Origin: JBPOFM01 sp038259855
GTDB taxonomy: Bacteria > Bacteroidota > Bacteroidia > Flavobacteriales > Flavobacteriaceae
Direction of reading: 5' to 3'
Assembly: GCA_038259855.1 (NCBI GenBank)
Contig: JBBSOJ010000068.1
Coordinates: 1 to 13,284, forward strand
Length of the DNA stretch: 13,284 nt
The translations under genes were made by a program, and so were the position numbers. Shown one piece after another: positions 1 to 7,054 of the stretch. Under the pieces are notes generated by a model, which ran no database searches, was not told the origin of the DNA, and was given only the letters and a program-made list of their open reading frames with translations. The first letter of the stretch is position 1. Each line of letters begins with the position of its first letter.

Positions 1-105
1 AGTGATCAGTTTCAAATACCTGTAAAATACATCGGCGTCGGTGAAGGGATTGATGATTTGCAAGTCTTCAATAAATTAGAATTCGTAGATTCCTTTTTCA
101 AATAA
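1..105 (+). CDS. ftsY: Signal recognition particle receptor FtsY, C-terminal end (partial)
   Basis: This is the last 34 codons plus TAA of a gene that enters from the left edge. The translated end contains IPVKYIGVGEGIDDLQVF and closes with EFVDSFFK. That is the conserved C-terminus of the SRP-GTPase NG domain of FtsY, where the G-x-G-E-x-x-D-D-L segment is the last GTPase motif (G5 region) and packs against the nucleotide. FtsY is the membrane-associated GTPase that receives ribosome-nascent chain complexes from SRP (Ffh) and passes them to SecYEG or YidC. A position shortly before rimO is common in Flavobacteriia and supports the call. No strong terminator follows; the hairpin repeats at 116-213 are the first structures after the stop codon. 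Confidence 0.93.
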   Translation, partial: SDQFQIPVKYIGVGEGIDDLQVFNKLEFVDSFFK

Positions 106-115
106 AAAAAATTGT

Positions 116-126
116 CACTTCGAGTG
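116..126. repeat. Small hairpin 10 bp after ftsY
   Basis: CACT-TCG-AGTG forms a 4-bp stem with a 3-nt loop just downstream of the ftsY stop. Its CACTTCGA part also partly complements TCGAGAAGCG at 159-168, so it may be the left arm of a larger imperfect palindrome enclosing the hairpin at 133-148. There is no T-run after it, so it is not a typical terminator. I read it as part of an intergenic palindromic repeat. Confidence 0.4.
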
Positions 127-132
127 ATTTAT

Positions 133-213
133 CAACACGTTAGTGTTGGCAAATGGTATCGAGAAGCGTGTAATTTTGCAAAACGTCAGTTTTGAAAATA
201 GTATCACGAAGCG
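133..213. repeat. Two tandem hairpin-plus-core repeat units (about 45-bp period)
   Basis: Unit 1 has a perfect 6-bp stem with a 4-nt loop, caacac-gtta-gtgttg (133-148), then 7 nt, then the core GTATCGAGAAGCG (156-168). Unit 2 repeats this design: caaaac-gtca-gttttg (179-194), then 6 nt, then GTATCACGAAGCG (201-213). The cores match at 11 of 13 positions. The stems differ by one base on each arm, and the two changes compensate (C-G in unit 1 becomes A-T in unit 2). The shared architecture and the compensated pair suggest a real structured repeat rather than chance. TTTTGCAAAA at 174-183 is a competing palindrome. Function unknown; a REP-like mRNA-stabilising or end-of-transcript element for ftsY is possible. 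Confidence 0.55.
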
Positions 214-255
214 GTTCATCTTTCAGCACATAATTCTTTAAAAACTATATTAAGA

Positions 256-274
256 AGTCAGTCCCCGACAGACT
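256..274. repeat. Imperfect hairpin, possible remnant of a third repeat unit
   Basis: AGTC-A-GT-CCCCG-AC-A-GACT folds into a 4-bp stem, an A/A mismatch and 2 more pairs. Just before it, ATATTAAGAAGTC (247-259) matches the core of the repeat at 201-213 at 8 of 13 positions and lies 46 bp after it, close to the 45-bp spacing between the two good copies. No clear stem occurs where the hairpin of a third unit should be (about 225-240). A decayed third copy is possible but weakly supported. Confidence 0.25.
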
Positions 275-339
275 CATTGTATTCCATTAATTGGCTATTT
301 GTCTTATATTAGTATTTTTAAAATAAAAAATAGTGATAT

Positions 340-2001
340 ATGAAAGCATTACAACTCCTTATAATTTTTGTCTTCATTTGTTCCTGCAATAGCGCCAGTA
401 GAACAAATAATCCTGAAATTAATGAGGTGTCCAAAACAACATCGGATACAACTGATTTAAGTGCCATTACCACCAAAGAGTTTAGAGAGTTTAAAGTGTT
501 GGATTCTAAATACATTGATTCTAAAACACTTTGGCTGCCTTTTGATGAGGATTTAAAGGACTTTACAGAAAGTATGTATCAGGCCCTAAAGCCACTCATT
601 ATAGAGCAGGATATTCCGACACTTCAAAAGCATATCCAAGAAGGAGCTTTAACCTATGAATCGCTTACTAAATTCTATCTCTACCGCATTAGAAAATTTG
701 ACAGAGACAATGACGGGTCTTTAAATTCAATCATATCGTTAAATTCAAATATAATTTCTGAAGCCAAGCAAAAAGATGCTGAATTGAGAAATAAAATGAG
801 GAAGCATCCTATCTTCGGAATGCCAATTCTTTTAAAAGACAATGTAAATGCAAGTGGGATGCCCACCACTGCCGGTGCCATTGTCTTAAAAGATAATATG
901 ACTGATGACGCCTTTATAGTGACTCAACTAAAATCGAAAGGAGCGCTCATTCTGGGTAAAACGAATCTGAGTGAATGGGCTTACTTCTTTTGTGGCGATT
1001 GTCCTAGTGGTTACAGTGCCATCGGAGGTCAAACTTTGAATCCGTATGGGCGCAAAACCATGGATACAGGTGGGTCGAGTTCTGGGAGTGGGGTAGCAGT
1101 GGCAGCTAATTTCTGCGTCGCAGCCATTGGAAGTGAGACAGCCGGATCCATTTTGTCTCCTGCAAGTCAAAACTCTGTGGTGGGATTGAAACCAACTGTA
1201 GGATTATTGAGCAGAAGCGGCATCATCCCTATTTCATCAACTTTAGATACACCTGGGCCGATGACTAAAAATGTAATTGACAATGCACTGATGATGGATG
1301 CGCTTTTTGGTAAAGACGAAACCGATAGCAAATCGATCTATGTGTTATGGCAAGATGGATTTTACACGGAAGAATTACAAAAAAATCATCTTAAGGACAA
1401 GCGTTTTGGAGCTTTTAAATCCTTGATGAAAGATACACTCTATGCCGCGGCACTTGCAGATTTGAAGCGACAAGGCGCCACTGTCATCCAAATTGAAGAA
1501 GTGAAAGTTGAACTTCCAAATTTCATTCGACTGCTGAACCTTGATATGAAACAAGATTTGATAACGTATTTGGAAAGCTATGCGAATAAGACTCCGGAAA
1601 TTAGGTCGCTTGAAGATGTTATTAAATTTAATTTAAAAGATTCAATGACCACAATGCCATATGGTCAAAAATTGTTTTTAGGAATTGCAGCAGATTCAGC
1701 GACGGAAGATGAATTCAATTCTATCAAAACCAAATTGAAAGCAAATGGACAAACTTTTTTTGACCAACCCATGACAAGCCATCGACTAGATGCTATTCTG
1801 TCCATAAATAATTACCATGCAGCGGAGGCAGCGGTGGCAGAATACCCTGCGTTGACCGTCCCTATGGGCTATAATGAAAAAGGAGCACCTAAAGGTTTGA
1901 CATTTATCGCAGGCCGATTACAGGAAAAAATGTTGCTACAGTGGGCTTATAGCTATGAACAGGCTTCTAAAAAGAGAGTCCCCCCAAGCAATTATAACTA
2001 A
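340..2001 (+). CDS. Amidase-signature family lipoprotein (peptide-amidase-like)
   Basis: This 553-residue protein is an amidase-signature (AS) hydrolase, which cleaves C-N amide bonds with a Ser-cisSer-Lys triad. The expected residues are visible: Lys166 in PILLKDNV, the cis-Ser at Ser246 in the GGSSSGSG loop, and nucleophile Ser270 in SETAGSILSPAS. The Ser246-Ser270 spacing of 24 matches characterised members. The motif following (VVGLKPTVGLLSRSG...DTPGPM) is also typical. The closest named type by pattern is bacterial peptide amidase, not GatA, and no gatB or gatC lies nearby. The N-terminus is a lipoprotein leader with lipobox I13-C14-S15-C16, so the enzyme is probably anchored in the envelope facing the periplasm or surface. 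Substrate unknown. Its stop overlaps the stop of the opposing serine hydrolase gene. Confidence 0.85.
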   Translation: MKALQLLIIFVFICSCNSASRTNNPEINEVSKTTSDTTDLSAITTKEFREFKVLDSKYIDSKTLWLPFDEDLKDFTESMYQALKPLIIEQDIPTLQKHIQEGALTYESLTKFYLYRIRKFDRDNDGSLNSIISLNSNIISEAKQKDAELRNKMRKHPIFGMPILLKDNVNASGMPTTAGAIVLKDNMTDDAFIVTQLKSKGALILGKTNLSEWAYFFCGDCPSGYSAIGGQTLNPYGRKTMDTGGSSSGSGVAVAANFCVAAIGSETAGSILSPASQNSVVGLKPTVGLLSRSGIIPISSTLDTPGPMTKNVIDNALMMDALFGKDETDSKSIYVLWQDGFYTEELQKNHLKDKRFGAFKSLMKDTLYAAALADLKRQGATVIQIEEVKVELPNFIRLLNLDMKQDLITYLESYANKTPEIRSLEDVIKFNLKDSMTTMPYGQKLFLGIAADSATEDEFNSIKTKLKANGQTFFDQPMTSHRLDAILSINNYHAAEAAVAEYPALTVPMGYNEKGAPKGLTFIAGRLQEKMLLQWAYSYEQASKKRVPPSNYN

Positions 2002-3071
2002 TTCATAAGGAGATTTAGTTGCTCCCAAAGTCGTTGATCAAAATCAGAAAGTGCAAAATTAGAACCATCAGCAGCTTCTCCCATTCTGATGACCACCAAT
2101 TTCTGACTCGGAACCACATATATTTTTTGGTTATTTTTGCCTAAAGTAGCATACATATCAGCAGGTGCATTGGGGACCATTGCACCTTGAAATTCTATTT
2201 GTGTACCTGGCAGATGATAACTTGATTTGCCGTTGAGCCACCACAAATAGCCATAAGCGTCATTGATATTTTGAGAAGTTGAAGATGCCTCATTTAAGAA
2301 TTCTTTTGGGACAATCTGGTTGCTTCCCCAATTTCCATTGGCATACATCAACAAACCGAATCTTGCCATACTTCGAGTTGAACTCCAATAAACACTCAAA
2401 TCATCCAAAGGAATCCATGCCCCATCCATCCCGATTCTATTTTTCAAAGTTGTATTGAAATAATTTGTCCAAGTTTGATTGCTGGCATTTTCAATGACAT
2501 CCTGCATTTTTACATAAACATTATGATAGGCCCAACGTGTTCCGGCATCAGCAACGTACTGAAGATTTTCTGGGCTCACACCATCTCCTAAAGTATCATC
2601 AAGTCCTGAAGTCATGTTGAGAAGATTTTTGCAGGAAATAAGATCTTCTTTGTTTTGTGGCGCATTGGTCCATCCAGTACCCAAATAATCAGAAACTTTG
2701 GAGTCGATATTGATTATACCTTCTTCTTGCGCAATGCCGGAAACAGTGGTCGTAAGCGTTTTACCTGCACTGGCCCAGTACCAATTCGAAGCGGCCGTAT
2801 GACCATTCATATAACTTTCTATAACTATTTTTCCATGATGAAGAATAATAAAGCTTTTAGTGTTTTTTTCTTCTAAAAAGTTTAGAAGTGGAGGTAATTG
2901 TGCTTCATTCCAACCTAAATCTGATAAGGATACTGTTTCCCAGATGTCTGTTCCTAGAGGTGGAAAATACGAAATGTCAACAATGGGTTCATTTTGGTCA
3001 CTATTTGAATCTGATGAACAGCTCATTACCATTAAGAAAGATAAGCCAAACATTAAGATATAAACTTTCAT
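1998..3071 (-). CDS. Beta-lactamase-family serine hydrolase lipoprotein
   Basis: This 357-residue protein belongs to the class C beta-lactamase/esterase/DD-peptidase superfamily. The first motif SxxK is Ser101-Ala-Gly-Lys104 (WASAGKTL) and the second, YxN, is Tyr182-His-Asn184 (AYHNVYVKMQDVI). The third-motif region reads Gly311-Lys-Asn-Asn-Gln315, ahead of the usual KIYVVPSQKLVVIRMG strand, where relatives often have an HGG-type sequence. The leader ends in V15-M16-S17-C18, a lipobox, followed by a Ser/Asp-rich linker, so it is an envelope lipoprotein. Such proteins are often esterases or peptidases rather than antibiotic-resistance enzymes; the sequence does not show the substrate. It converges on the amidase gene with a 4-bp stop-to-stop overlap (1998-2001), which leaves no room for a terminator between them. 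Confidence 0.88.
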   Translation of the reverse strand: MKVYILMFGLSFLMVMSCSSDSNSDQNEPIVDISYFPPLGTDIWETVSLSDLGWNEAQLPPLLNFLEEKNTKSFIILHHGKIVIESYMNGHTAASNWYWASAGKTLTTTVSGIAQEEGIINIDSKVSDYLGTGWTNAPQNKEDLISCKNLLNMTSGLDDTLGDGVSPENLQYVADAGTRWAYHNVYVKMQDVIENASNQTWTNYFNTTLKNRIGMDGAWIPLDDLSVYWSSTRSMARFGLLMYANGNWGSNQIVPKEFLNEASSTSQNINDAYGYLWWLNGKSSYHLPGTQIEFQGAMVPNAPADMYATLGKNNQKIYVVPSQKLVVIRMGEAADGSNFALSDFDQRLWEQLNLLMN

Positions 3072-3210
3072 TGGTCGGTTTTTTATATTAGACGAGCTCT
3101 AAATGGAAAGGTTTAAATCTTCTGGAATTCGAAAGTTTTGAAAATCAAACATACGATTAAAAGTAGGAAATTTATTTAATGTATTCGGCACGCACTCGTT
3201 TGGAAATTGA

Positions 3211-3247
3211 TAATCACTGTCGACAATCAGAAATCGTTAATCATTGT
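3211..3247. repeat. Direct repeat upstream of rimO
   Basis: TAATCACTGT (3211-3220) and TAATCATTGT (3238-3247) match at 9 of 10 positions and lie 27 bp apart, ending directly before the rimO -7 element. They could be a regulator site, but AT-rich 10-mers of this kind also arise by chance. Confidence 0.25.
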
Positions 3248-3248
3248 G

Positions 3249-3256
3249 TATCTTTG
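3249..3256 (+). promoter_or_regulatory. Bacteroidota -7 promoter element of rimO
   Basis: TATCTTTG matches the TAnnTTTG consensus of Bacteroidota primary sigma factor promoters and lies 18 nt before the rimO ATG. A -33 TTG at the usual distance is not visible. If transcription begins a few bases after the element, the leader would be only about 12-14 nt long. The sequence continues as CTTTGCACACT, identical to the element before the PLP-enzyme gene. Confidence 0.6.
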
Positions 3257-3274
3257 CACACTTAAATTTTAGCA

Positions 3275-4579
3275 ATGCGCACAAAATCGCTTAAAAAGAA
3301 TCGAATTAATGTAGTCACTCTTGGTTGTAGCAAGAATGTCTATGACAGTGAAATCCTCATGGGCCAGCTGAAAGCTAGTGGTAAAGATGTGGTTCATGAA
3401 GAGGAAGGTAACATTGTGGTAATCAATACCTGTGGTTTTATCAATAATGCAAAAGAAGAGAGCATCAATACCATTTTGGAATTTATGCAAAAAAAGGAAG
3501 ATGGAGAAGTGGATAAGGTTTTTGTAACAGGATGTTTGAGTGAGCGTTACAAGCCAGACCTTCAAAAGGAAATTCCGAATGTGGACCAATATTTTGGCAC
3601 CACTGAACTTCCTGGTTTGTTGAAGGCACTCGGCGCAGATTATAAGCATGAATTGATTGGTGAACGTTTGACTACGACACCAAAGAATTACGCCTATCTC
3701 AAAATTGCTGAAGGTTGTGATCGACCATGCAGTTTCTGTGCCATCCCATTGATGCGCGGAAAACATAAGAGTACGCCAATTGAAGCCATTGTTATTGAGG
3801 CAGAAAAATTGGCTGCCAAGGGTGTGAAGGAATTGATACTGATTGCACAAGATTTGACCTATTATGGTCTTGATTTGTATAAAAAGCGAAATCTGGCCGA
3901 ACTCTTGGAAGCTCTGGTGAAGGTAGATGGGATCGAATGGATCCGCTTGCATTATGCATTTCCGACGGGTTTCCCGATGGATGTTCTTGATGTCATGAAT
4001 CGTGAGCCTAAAATTTGTAATTATTTGGATATTCCGCTACAACATATTTCTGATTCGATTTTAAAAAGCATGCGCCGTGGCACTACGAAGGAGAAAACAA
4101 CGAAACTTCTGAAAGAATTTAGAAAAACCGTTCCAAATATGACCATTCGAACGACACTGATCGTAGGATATCCTGGAGAGACAGAAGAGGACTATCAAAC
4201 TTTAAAATCATGGGTTGAAGAGATGCGTTTTGAGCGTTTGGGCTGTTTTACCTATTCGCATGAAGAGAACACACATGCCTATAATCTTGAAGATGATGTG
4301 CCAGAAGAAGTGAAGCAAGAACGGGCTAATGAAATCATGGAGATTCAATCGCAAATCTCATGGGAACTGAATCAACAAAAAATCGGACAAACTTTCAAAG
4401 TAGTGATCGATCGCAAAGAAGGTAATTATTTTGTAGGGCGAACGGAATTTGATTCGCCTGACGTAGACAATGAAGTGTTGATCGATGCTTCAAAATGCTA
4501 CCTCAAGACAGGAGAATTTGCCAATGTCACTATAACTGAAGCAGCAGATTTTGATTTGTACGCAGAAGTTGCAAGCTGA
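3275..4579 (+). CDS. rimO: Ribosomal protein S12 methylthiotransferase RimO
   Basis: RimO is a radical-SAM enzyme carrying two [4Fe-4S] clusters that adds a methylthio group to a conserved Asp of ribosomal protein uS12. The 434-residue length is normal. The N-terminal methylthiotransferase domain has its three cluster cysteines at Cys18 (TLGCSKN), Cys53 (NTCGF) and Cys87 (VTGCLSERY). The radical-SAM motif CxxxCxxC is Cys148-Cys152-Cys155 (GCDRPCSFCAIP), and a C-terminal TRAM domain covers roughly residues 365-430. The N-terminal NVYDSE and GFINNAKEES segments distinguish it from the tRNA enzyme MiaB. It has its own -7 element at 3249 and a strong terminator at 4671, so it looks monocistronic. 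All catalytic residues are present. Confidence 0.97.
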   Translation: MRTKSLKKNRINVVTLGCSKNVYDSEILMGQLKASGKDVVHEEEGNIVVINTCGFINNAKEESINTILEFMQKKEDGEVDKVFVTGCLSERYKPDLQKEIPNVDQYFGTTELPGLLKALGADYKHELIGERLTTTPKNYAYLKIAEGCDRPCSFCAIPLMRGKHKSTPIEAIVIEAEKLAAKGVKELILIAQDLTYYGLDLYKKRNLAELLEALVKVDGIEWIRLHYAFPTGFPMDVLDVMNREPKICNYLDIPLQHISDSILKSMRRGTTKEKTTKLLKEFRKTVPNMTIRTTLIVGYPGETEEDYQTLKSWVEEMRFERLGCFTYSHEENTHAYNLEDDVPEEVKQERANEIMEIQSQISWELNQQKIGQTFKVVIDRKEGNYFVGRTEFDSPDVDNEVLIDASKCYLKTGEFANVTITEAADFDLYAEVAS

Positions 4580-4670
4580 TAAATACAATGATCTAAAAGA
4601 AAGATAAGCTCAAGTTTATGTATTAAAGTTCGTAAAAAAAATTTAGCTAGAACCTCTTTTCAATATTAAA

Positions 4671-4705
4671 ATAGCCCGAAGCGATGAAGCTTCGGGCTAT
4701 TTTTT
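4671..4705. terminator. Strong bidirectional intrinsic terminator between rimO and the 74-aa gene
   Basis: ATAGCCCGAAGC (4671-4682) and GCTTCGGGCTAT (4689-4700) form a perfect 12-bp stem with a 6-nt loop, followed by a T-run on the + strand. On the - strand the stem is followed by TTTT. It lies 91 bp after rimO and 33 bp beyond the stop of the opposing 74-aa gene, so it probably ends both transcripts. Confidence 0.92.
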
Positions 4706-4737
4706 ATTATATAAAAACAATACTTTTTGGGCTACAA

Positions 4738-4962
4738 CTAGTCTAAAATCTCGTAATCGACACTTAATTTTCTCAAGGCTCTTAACGACGAGCCAGTATT
4801 CTTATCATTCAAAAGAATTTCAACCGAATCTCCTTCGAGCAATATGTCCGCCAATTCAGCAGCTAGATTACTATCAACGTTCAATGATATTTCTGTAATA
4901 CATTGAGCGATTGCTCTCTTGTCTGGTCGTTGCGCATCGCATGATAAAAGGTTTAATTTCAT
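4738..4962 (-). CDS. Small uncharacterised protein (74 aa), bL12 C-terminal-domain-like fold suspected
   Basis: I do not recognise a named family. The 74-residue protein has no signal peptide or membrane segment and is probably cytoplasmic. Its pattern reads strand (KLNLLSCD), helix (KRAIAQCITEIS), helix (NLAAELADILLEG), strand (SVEILLN), helix (SSLRALRKLS), strand (VDYEIL). This beta-alpha-alpha-beta-alpha-beta order, and residues such as the E-G after helix 2 and the final V-x-Y-E-I strand, parallel the C-terminal domain of ribosomal protein bL12. That is my inference from hand alignment. It follows the PLP-enzyme gene by 16 bp in the same direction, so the two are probably one operon, and the terminator at 4671 lies just downstream. 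Confidence 0.75.
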   Translation of the reverse strand: MKLNLLSCDAQRPDKRAIAQCITEISLNVDSNLAAELADILLEGDSVEILLNDKNTGSSLRALRKLSVDYEILD

Positions 4963-4978
4963 AGTGTTTTATTGAAGA

Positions 4979-6823
4979 TTAAATAGCGTTTACAAACTCT
5001 AAAAATACGTCTTTATGTCTTTCCAGATCCATATTTGGGGACAATGACGCACGTACAATATAATCTTTATCTCCTTCTTTTGTGGTGCCTTGTGTGGAAG
5101 TAGCTGGAACGGTCCAATATACACCTTTCAACTGTCCGTAGCTTACGCAAAACTTACTTTCTTCCGGAATTTCTGAAATCATTAAATGAATGAGTTTCAA
5201 ATTCAAGTCTCGTTTGTAAGTTTCCTTTTCCCTTTCTGTCGCGCCTTTCGTTGGAAGGTCTAAAGAAAATACGGATGGTGTAAAATCGTTGTTTGCTAAA
5301 TCTTCAGATACAAAATTGATTTTTGCCGAAGGTAATGTCTCTTGAATAAAATCCACAAATTTTCGTGTATTCAAGTAGGCATCCTTGATCCGTTGATTCA
5401 TAGAAGGCAACTGTTCGGCCAAAATAGCGTATTGATAATAGGTTGCTTCGTTATCACAAAGTGACAGATGCCATTCAATAGTTCGCATCAGTGTTTCCGT
5501 TTTTTTATTTGCAGCGCAATAGCCTGCGGTGCAGCGACCTCCACTTGGGAATTTCGAGCCACTGGCATAGGAAATCGTCCTAACGGTTGAAAGCATTTTT
5601 CCCTCACCCAAAAAATGGATGTTGGGACAAAACGTTTGGTCTAAAATAAAAACAGGATCTATGGCGATTCTGCCTTCGGGGGTTTTTCGTTTCTTGCTTA
5701 ATACAGTTTTTAACGCTTCCATATCAGGTACCTCCACCCGTGGATTTGTAGGGATCTCTGCAATGATGTACGGAATGGCATCTTGTTTTGCCATATCATC
5801 TAAAATACGATCAATACTGCGCACCATATCGTTGTTTCCATCAACGGGTAAGTCAATAATCTCTACATTTGTAAGACATTCTGCAACACGCCTAGCTTGA
5901 TCGTTAGTGCCGCCATAGCAATTTGGTGGCACGATAAATTTAATGGCTTTACCAGGGTGTTTTTCAATAGCATCATCAATCAATCCCATCATGATGGCAT
6001 ATTGAATGGAAAGTCCGCTTGACCCCACTAAAGGCTTACCAGAGGTTCCTGTGATGGTTTTGATTGTATCCGTTACCGTTTTTTTATTTTTTTCAAAATC
6101 AGAAGTATGGTCATCTTTGGCTGACATCCCGACCAATTTTTTTAGTGCAATAAGGGAATTATAGGGTGTCATGGCAACTGTCTCTCTTCGTCTGACATGT
6201 TGTATATCCGAAACATACTCATTGGTTGTTTGTTCGTTCAAATAAAGAACGCTTCCAAGGCGATCCTGTAGTTGAATATAAAAATCAATATGAGAATTTA
6301 ATTTAGGCGATTCGAAACTGGCATGTGTTTCTATAAAGATAGAGCTACCATCGAATTTACCTACATCGCTAGGTGAGTTCACCTGATTCAATTCAAAATG
6401 ATAACCGTAGACAGCTTTGATTTTTTCTGAATCAAAGTTATCAGGTAGTGCACCTACGTAGTTTATTTGGGTGTTCCGGTCTTCTAAAAGGTTTTTTCGT
6501 AAAATAGCCAGCACAGGAATTGTGTTGGATTCAAAACTAATGACGTTTTCAGCAGGTAGATCAGCTTGTCTCCCCAATGCCCATTCTAAAACACAAGACA
6601 ACGGATGGCCCAAGCGAATGTAATCATAGGCCGTAGGCAAAGCATCAAGAGCTGATTTGTTATATATATTCTGATGGAACAACGTTTCAAATTGCACTAA
6701 AAATTGCGTTTTAGCTTCCTCTTCATTATAAATGTCGAGTCGATGTGTTGTCGTTATCAACCAACCAGAAGGCATATTTTTCACAATATCTTCTATATAG
6801 GTCCTCACTTTTTCTTCTTTCAT
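4979..6823 (-). CDS. Long PLP-dependent enzyme of the Cys/Met metabolism family (cystathionine gamma-synthase-like)
   Basis: This 614-residue protein is a fold-type I PLP enzyme related to cystathionine gamma-synthase and its kin, which form or cleave C-S bonds at the beta or gamma carbon of amino acids. Visible landmarks are the phosphate-cup SSGLS (268-272), NCYGGTND with Tyr303 (stacking on PLP), EIPTNPRVEVPD (356-367, like ESPSNP), Asp395 in LDQTF (pairs with the pyridine nitrogen), the Schiff-base Lys424 in SGSKFPSGG, and Arg591 in IVRASLSP (likely carboxylate binding). Usual family members are about 380-430 residues; this one has some 200 extra N-terminal residues, a design also seen in fungal STR2-type enzymes. 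A Tyr68-x-Arg70-x-Gly-x-Pro motif sits in that N-terminal part. Reaction and substrate are not determined. The first gene of a two-gene unit, with its own -7 element at 6846-6853. Confidence 0.85.
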   Translation of the reverse strand: MKEEKVRTYIEDIVKNMPSGWLITTTHRLDIYNEEEAKTQFLVQFETLFHQNIYNKSALDALPTAYDYIRLGHPLSCVLEWALGRQADLPAENVISFESNTIPVLAILRKNLLEDRNTQINYVGALPDNFDSEKIKAVYGYHFELNQVNSPSDVGKFDGSSIFIETHASFESPKLNSHIDFYIQLQDRLGSVLYLNEQTTNEYVSDIQHVRRRETVAMTPYNSLIALKKLVGMSAKDDHTSDFEKNKKTVTDTIKTITGTSGKPLVGSSGLSIQYAIMMGLIDDAIEKHPGKAIKFIVPPNCYGGTNDQARRVAECLTNVEIIDLPVDGNNDMVRSIDRILDDMAKQDAIPYIIAEIPTNPRVEVPDMEALKTVLSKKRKTPEGRIAIDPVFILDQTFCPNIHFLGEGKMLSTVRTISYASGSKFPSGGRCTAGYCAANKKTETLMRTIEWHLSLCDNEATYYQYAILAEQLPSMNQRIKDAYLNTRKFVDFIQETLPSAKINFVSEDLANNDFTPSVFSLDLPTKGATEREKETYKRDLNLKLIHLMISEIPEESKFCVSYGQLKGVYWTVPATSTQGTTKEGDKDYIVRASLSPNMDLERHKDVFLEFVNAI

Positions 6824-6845
6824 AAATGTTGTTTTTTACAGTGTG

Positions 6846-6853
6846 CAAAGGTA
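6846..6853 (-). promoter_or_regulatory. Bacteroidota -7 promoter element of the PLP-enzyme operon
   Basis: On the - strand this reads TACCTTTG, a full match to TAnnTTTG, 22 nt before the start codon at 6823. A TTTG lies further upstream (6882-6879) with a 25-nt spacer, somewhat longer than usual, so the -33 box is uncertain. The run CTTTGCACACT is shared with the rimO promoter. Confidence 0.6.
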
Positions 6854-6940
6854 CGAAAATTTGATTTTTCTAGTGAACCAAAGGCAATTTTGTTCGTCAG
6901 CGTTTGTCGTGTCTTCGCTATTATTTTTTTTTAAGGATTA

Positions 6941-6952
6941 ATTGTAAACAAT
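6941..6952. repeat. Small palindrome between the PLP-enzyme gene and pyrG
   Basis: ATTGT-AA-ACAAT has perfect 5-bp arms and lies in the shared divergent promoter region. It could be an operator, but in DNA this AT-rich a short palindrome is weak evidence. Confidence 0.2.
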
Positions 6953-7015
6953 AAAGTTTCATCCTAATTAAAATTAAAATTTGTCATTAATCGATCAGAA
7001 TTATCATGCCTAAAT

Positions 7016-7039
7016 TTCCCGAAAACAATTCCCGAAAAC
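7016..7039 (+). repeat. Tandem direct repeat upstream of pyrG
   Basis: TTCCCGAAAAC occurs twice, at 7016-7026 and 7029-7039, identical over 11 bp with a 13-bp period. The second copy covers the place where a -33 box would lie relative to the pyrG -7 element (7055). A regulator site is possible. Confidence 0.4.
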
Positions 7040-7054
7040 TCTATTTAAATTTTG

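Noticed and set aside
106..275. CRISPR array
   Set aside because: Only two good repeat units, whose arms differ in sequence, with spacers of 6-10 nt and no cas genes.
1998..3071. Antibiotic-resistance beta-lactamase
   Set aside because: The SxxK/YxN fold is shared with esterases and peptidases, and the altered third motif and lipoprotein nature give no reason to assume drug hydrolysis.
3269..3952. 227-codon open frame antisense to rimO
   Set aside because: It lies entirely opposite a clearly recognisable rimO, has no family resemblance and a composition typical of a shadow frame (rich in Phe, Cys, His).
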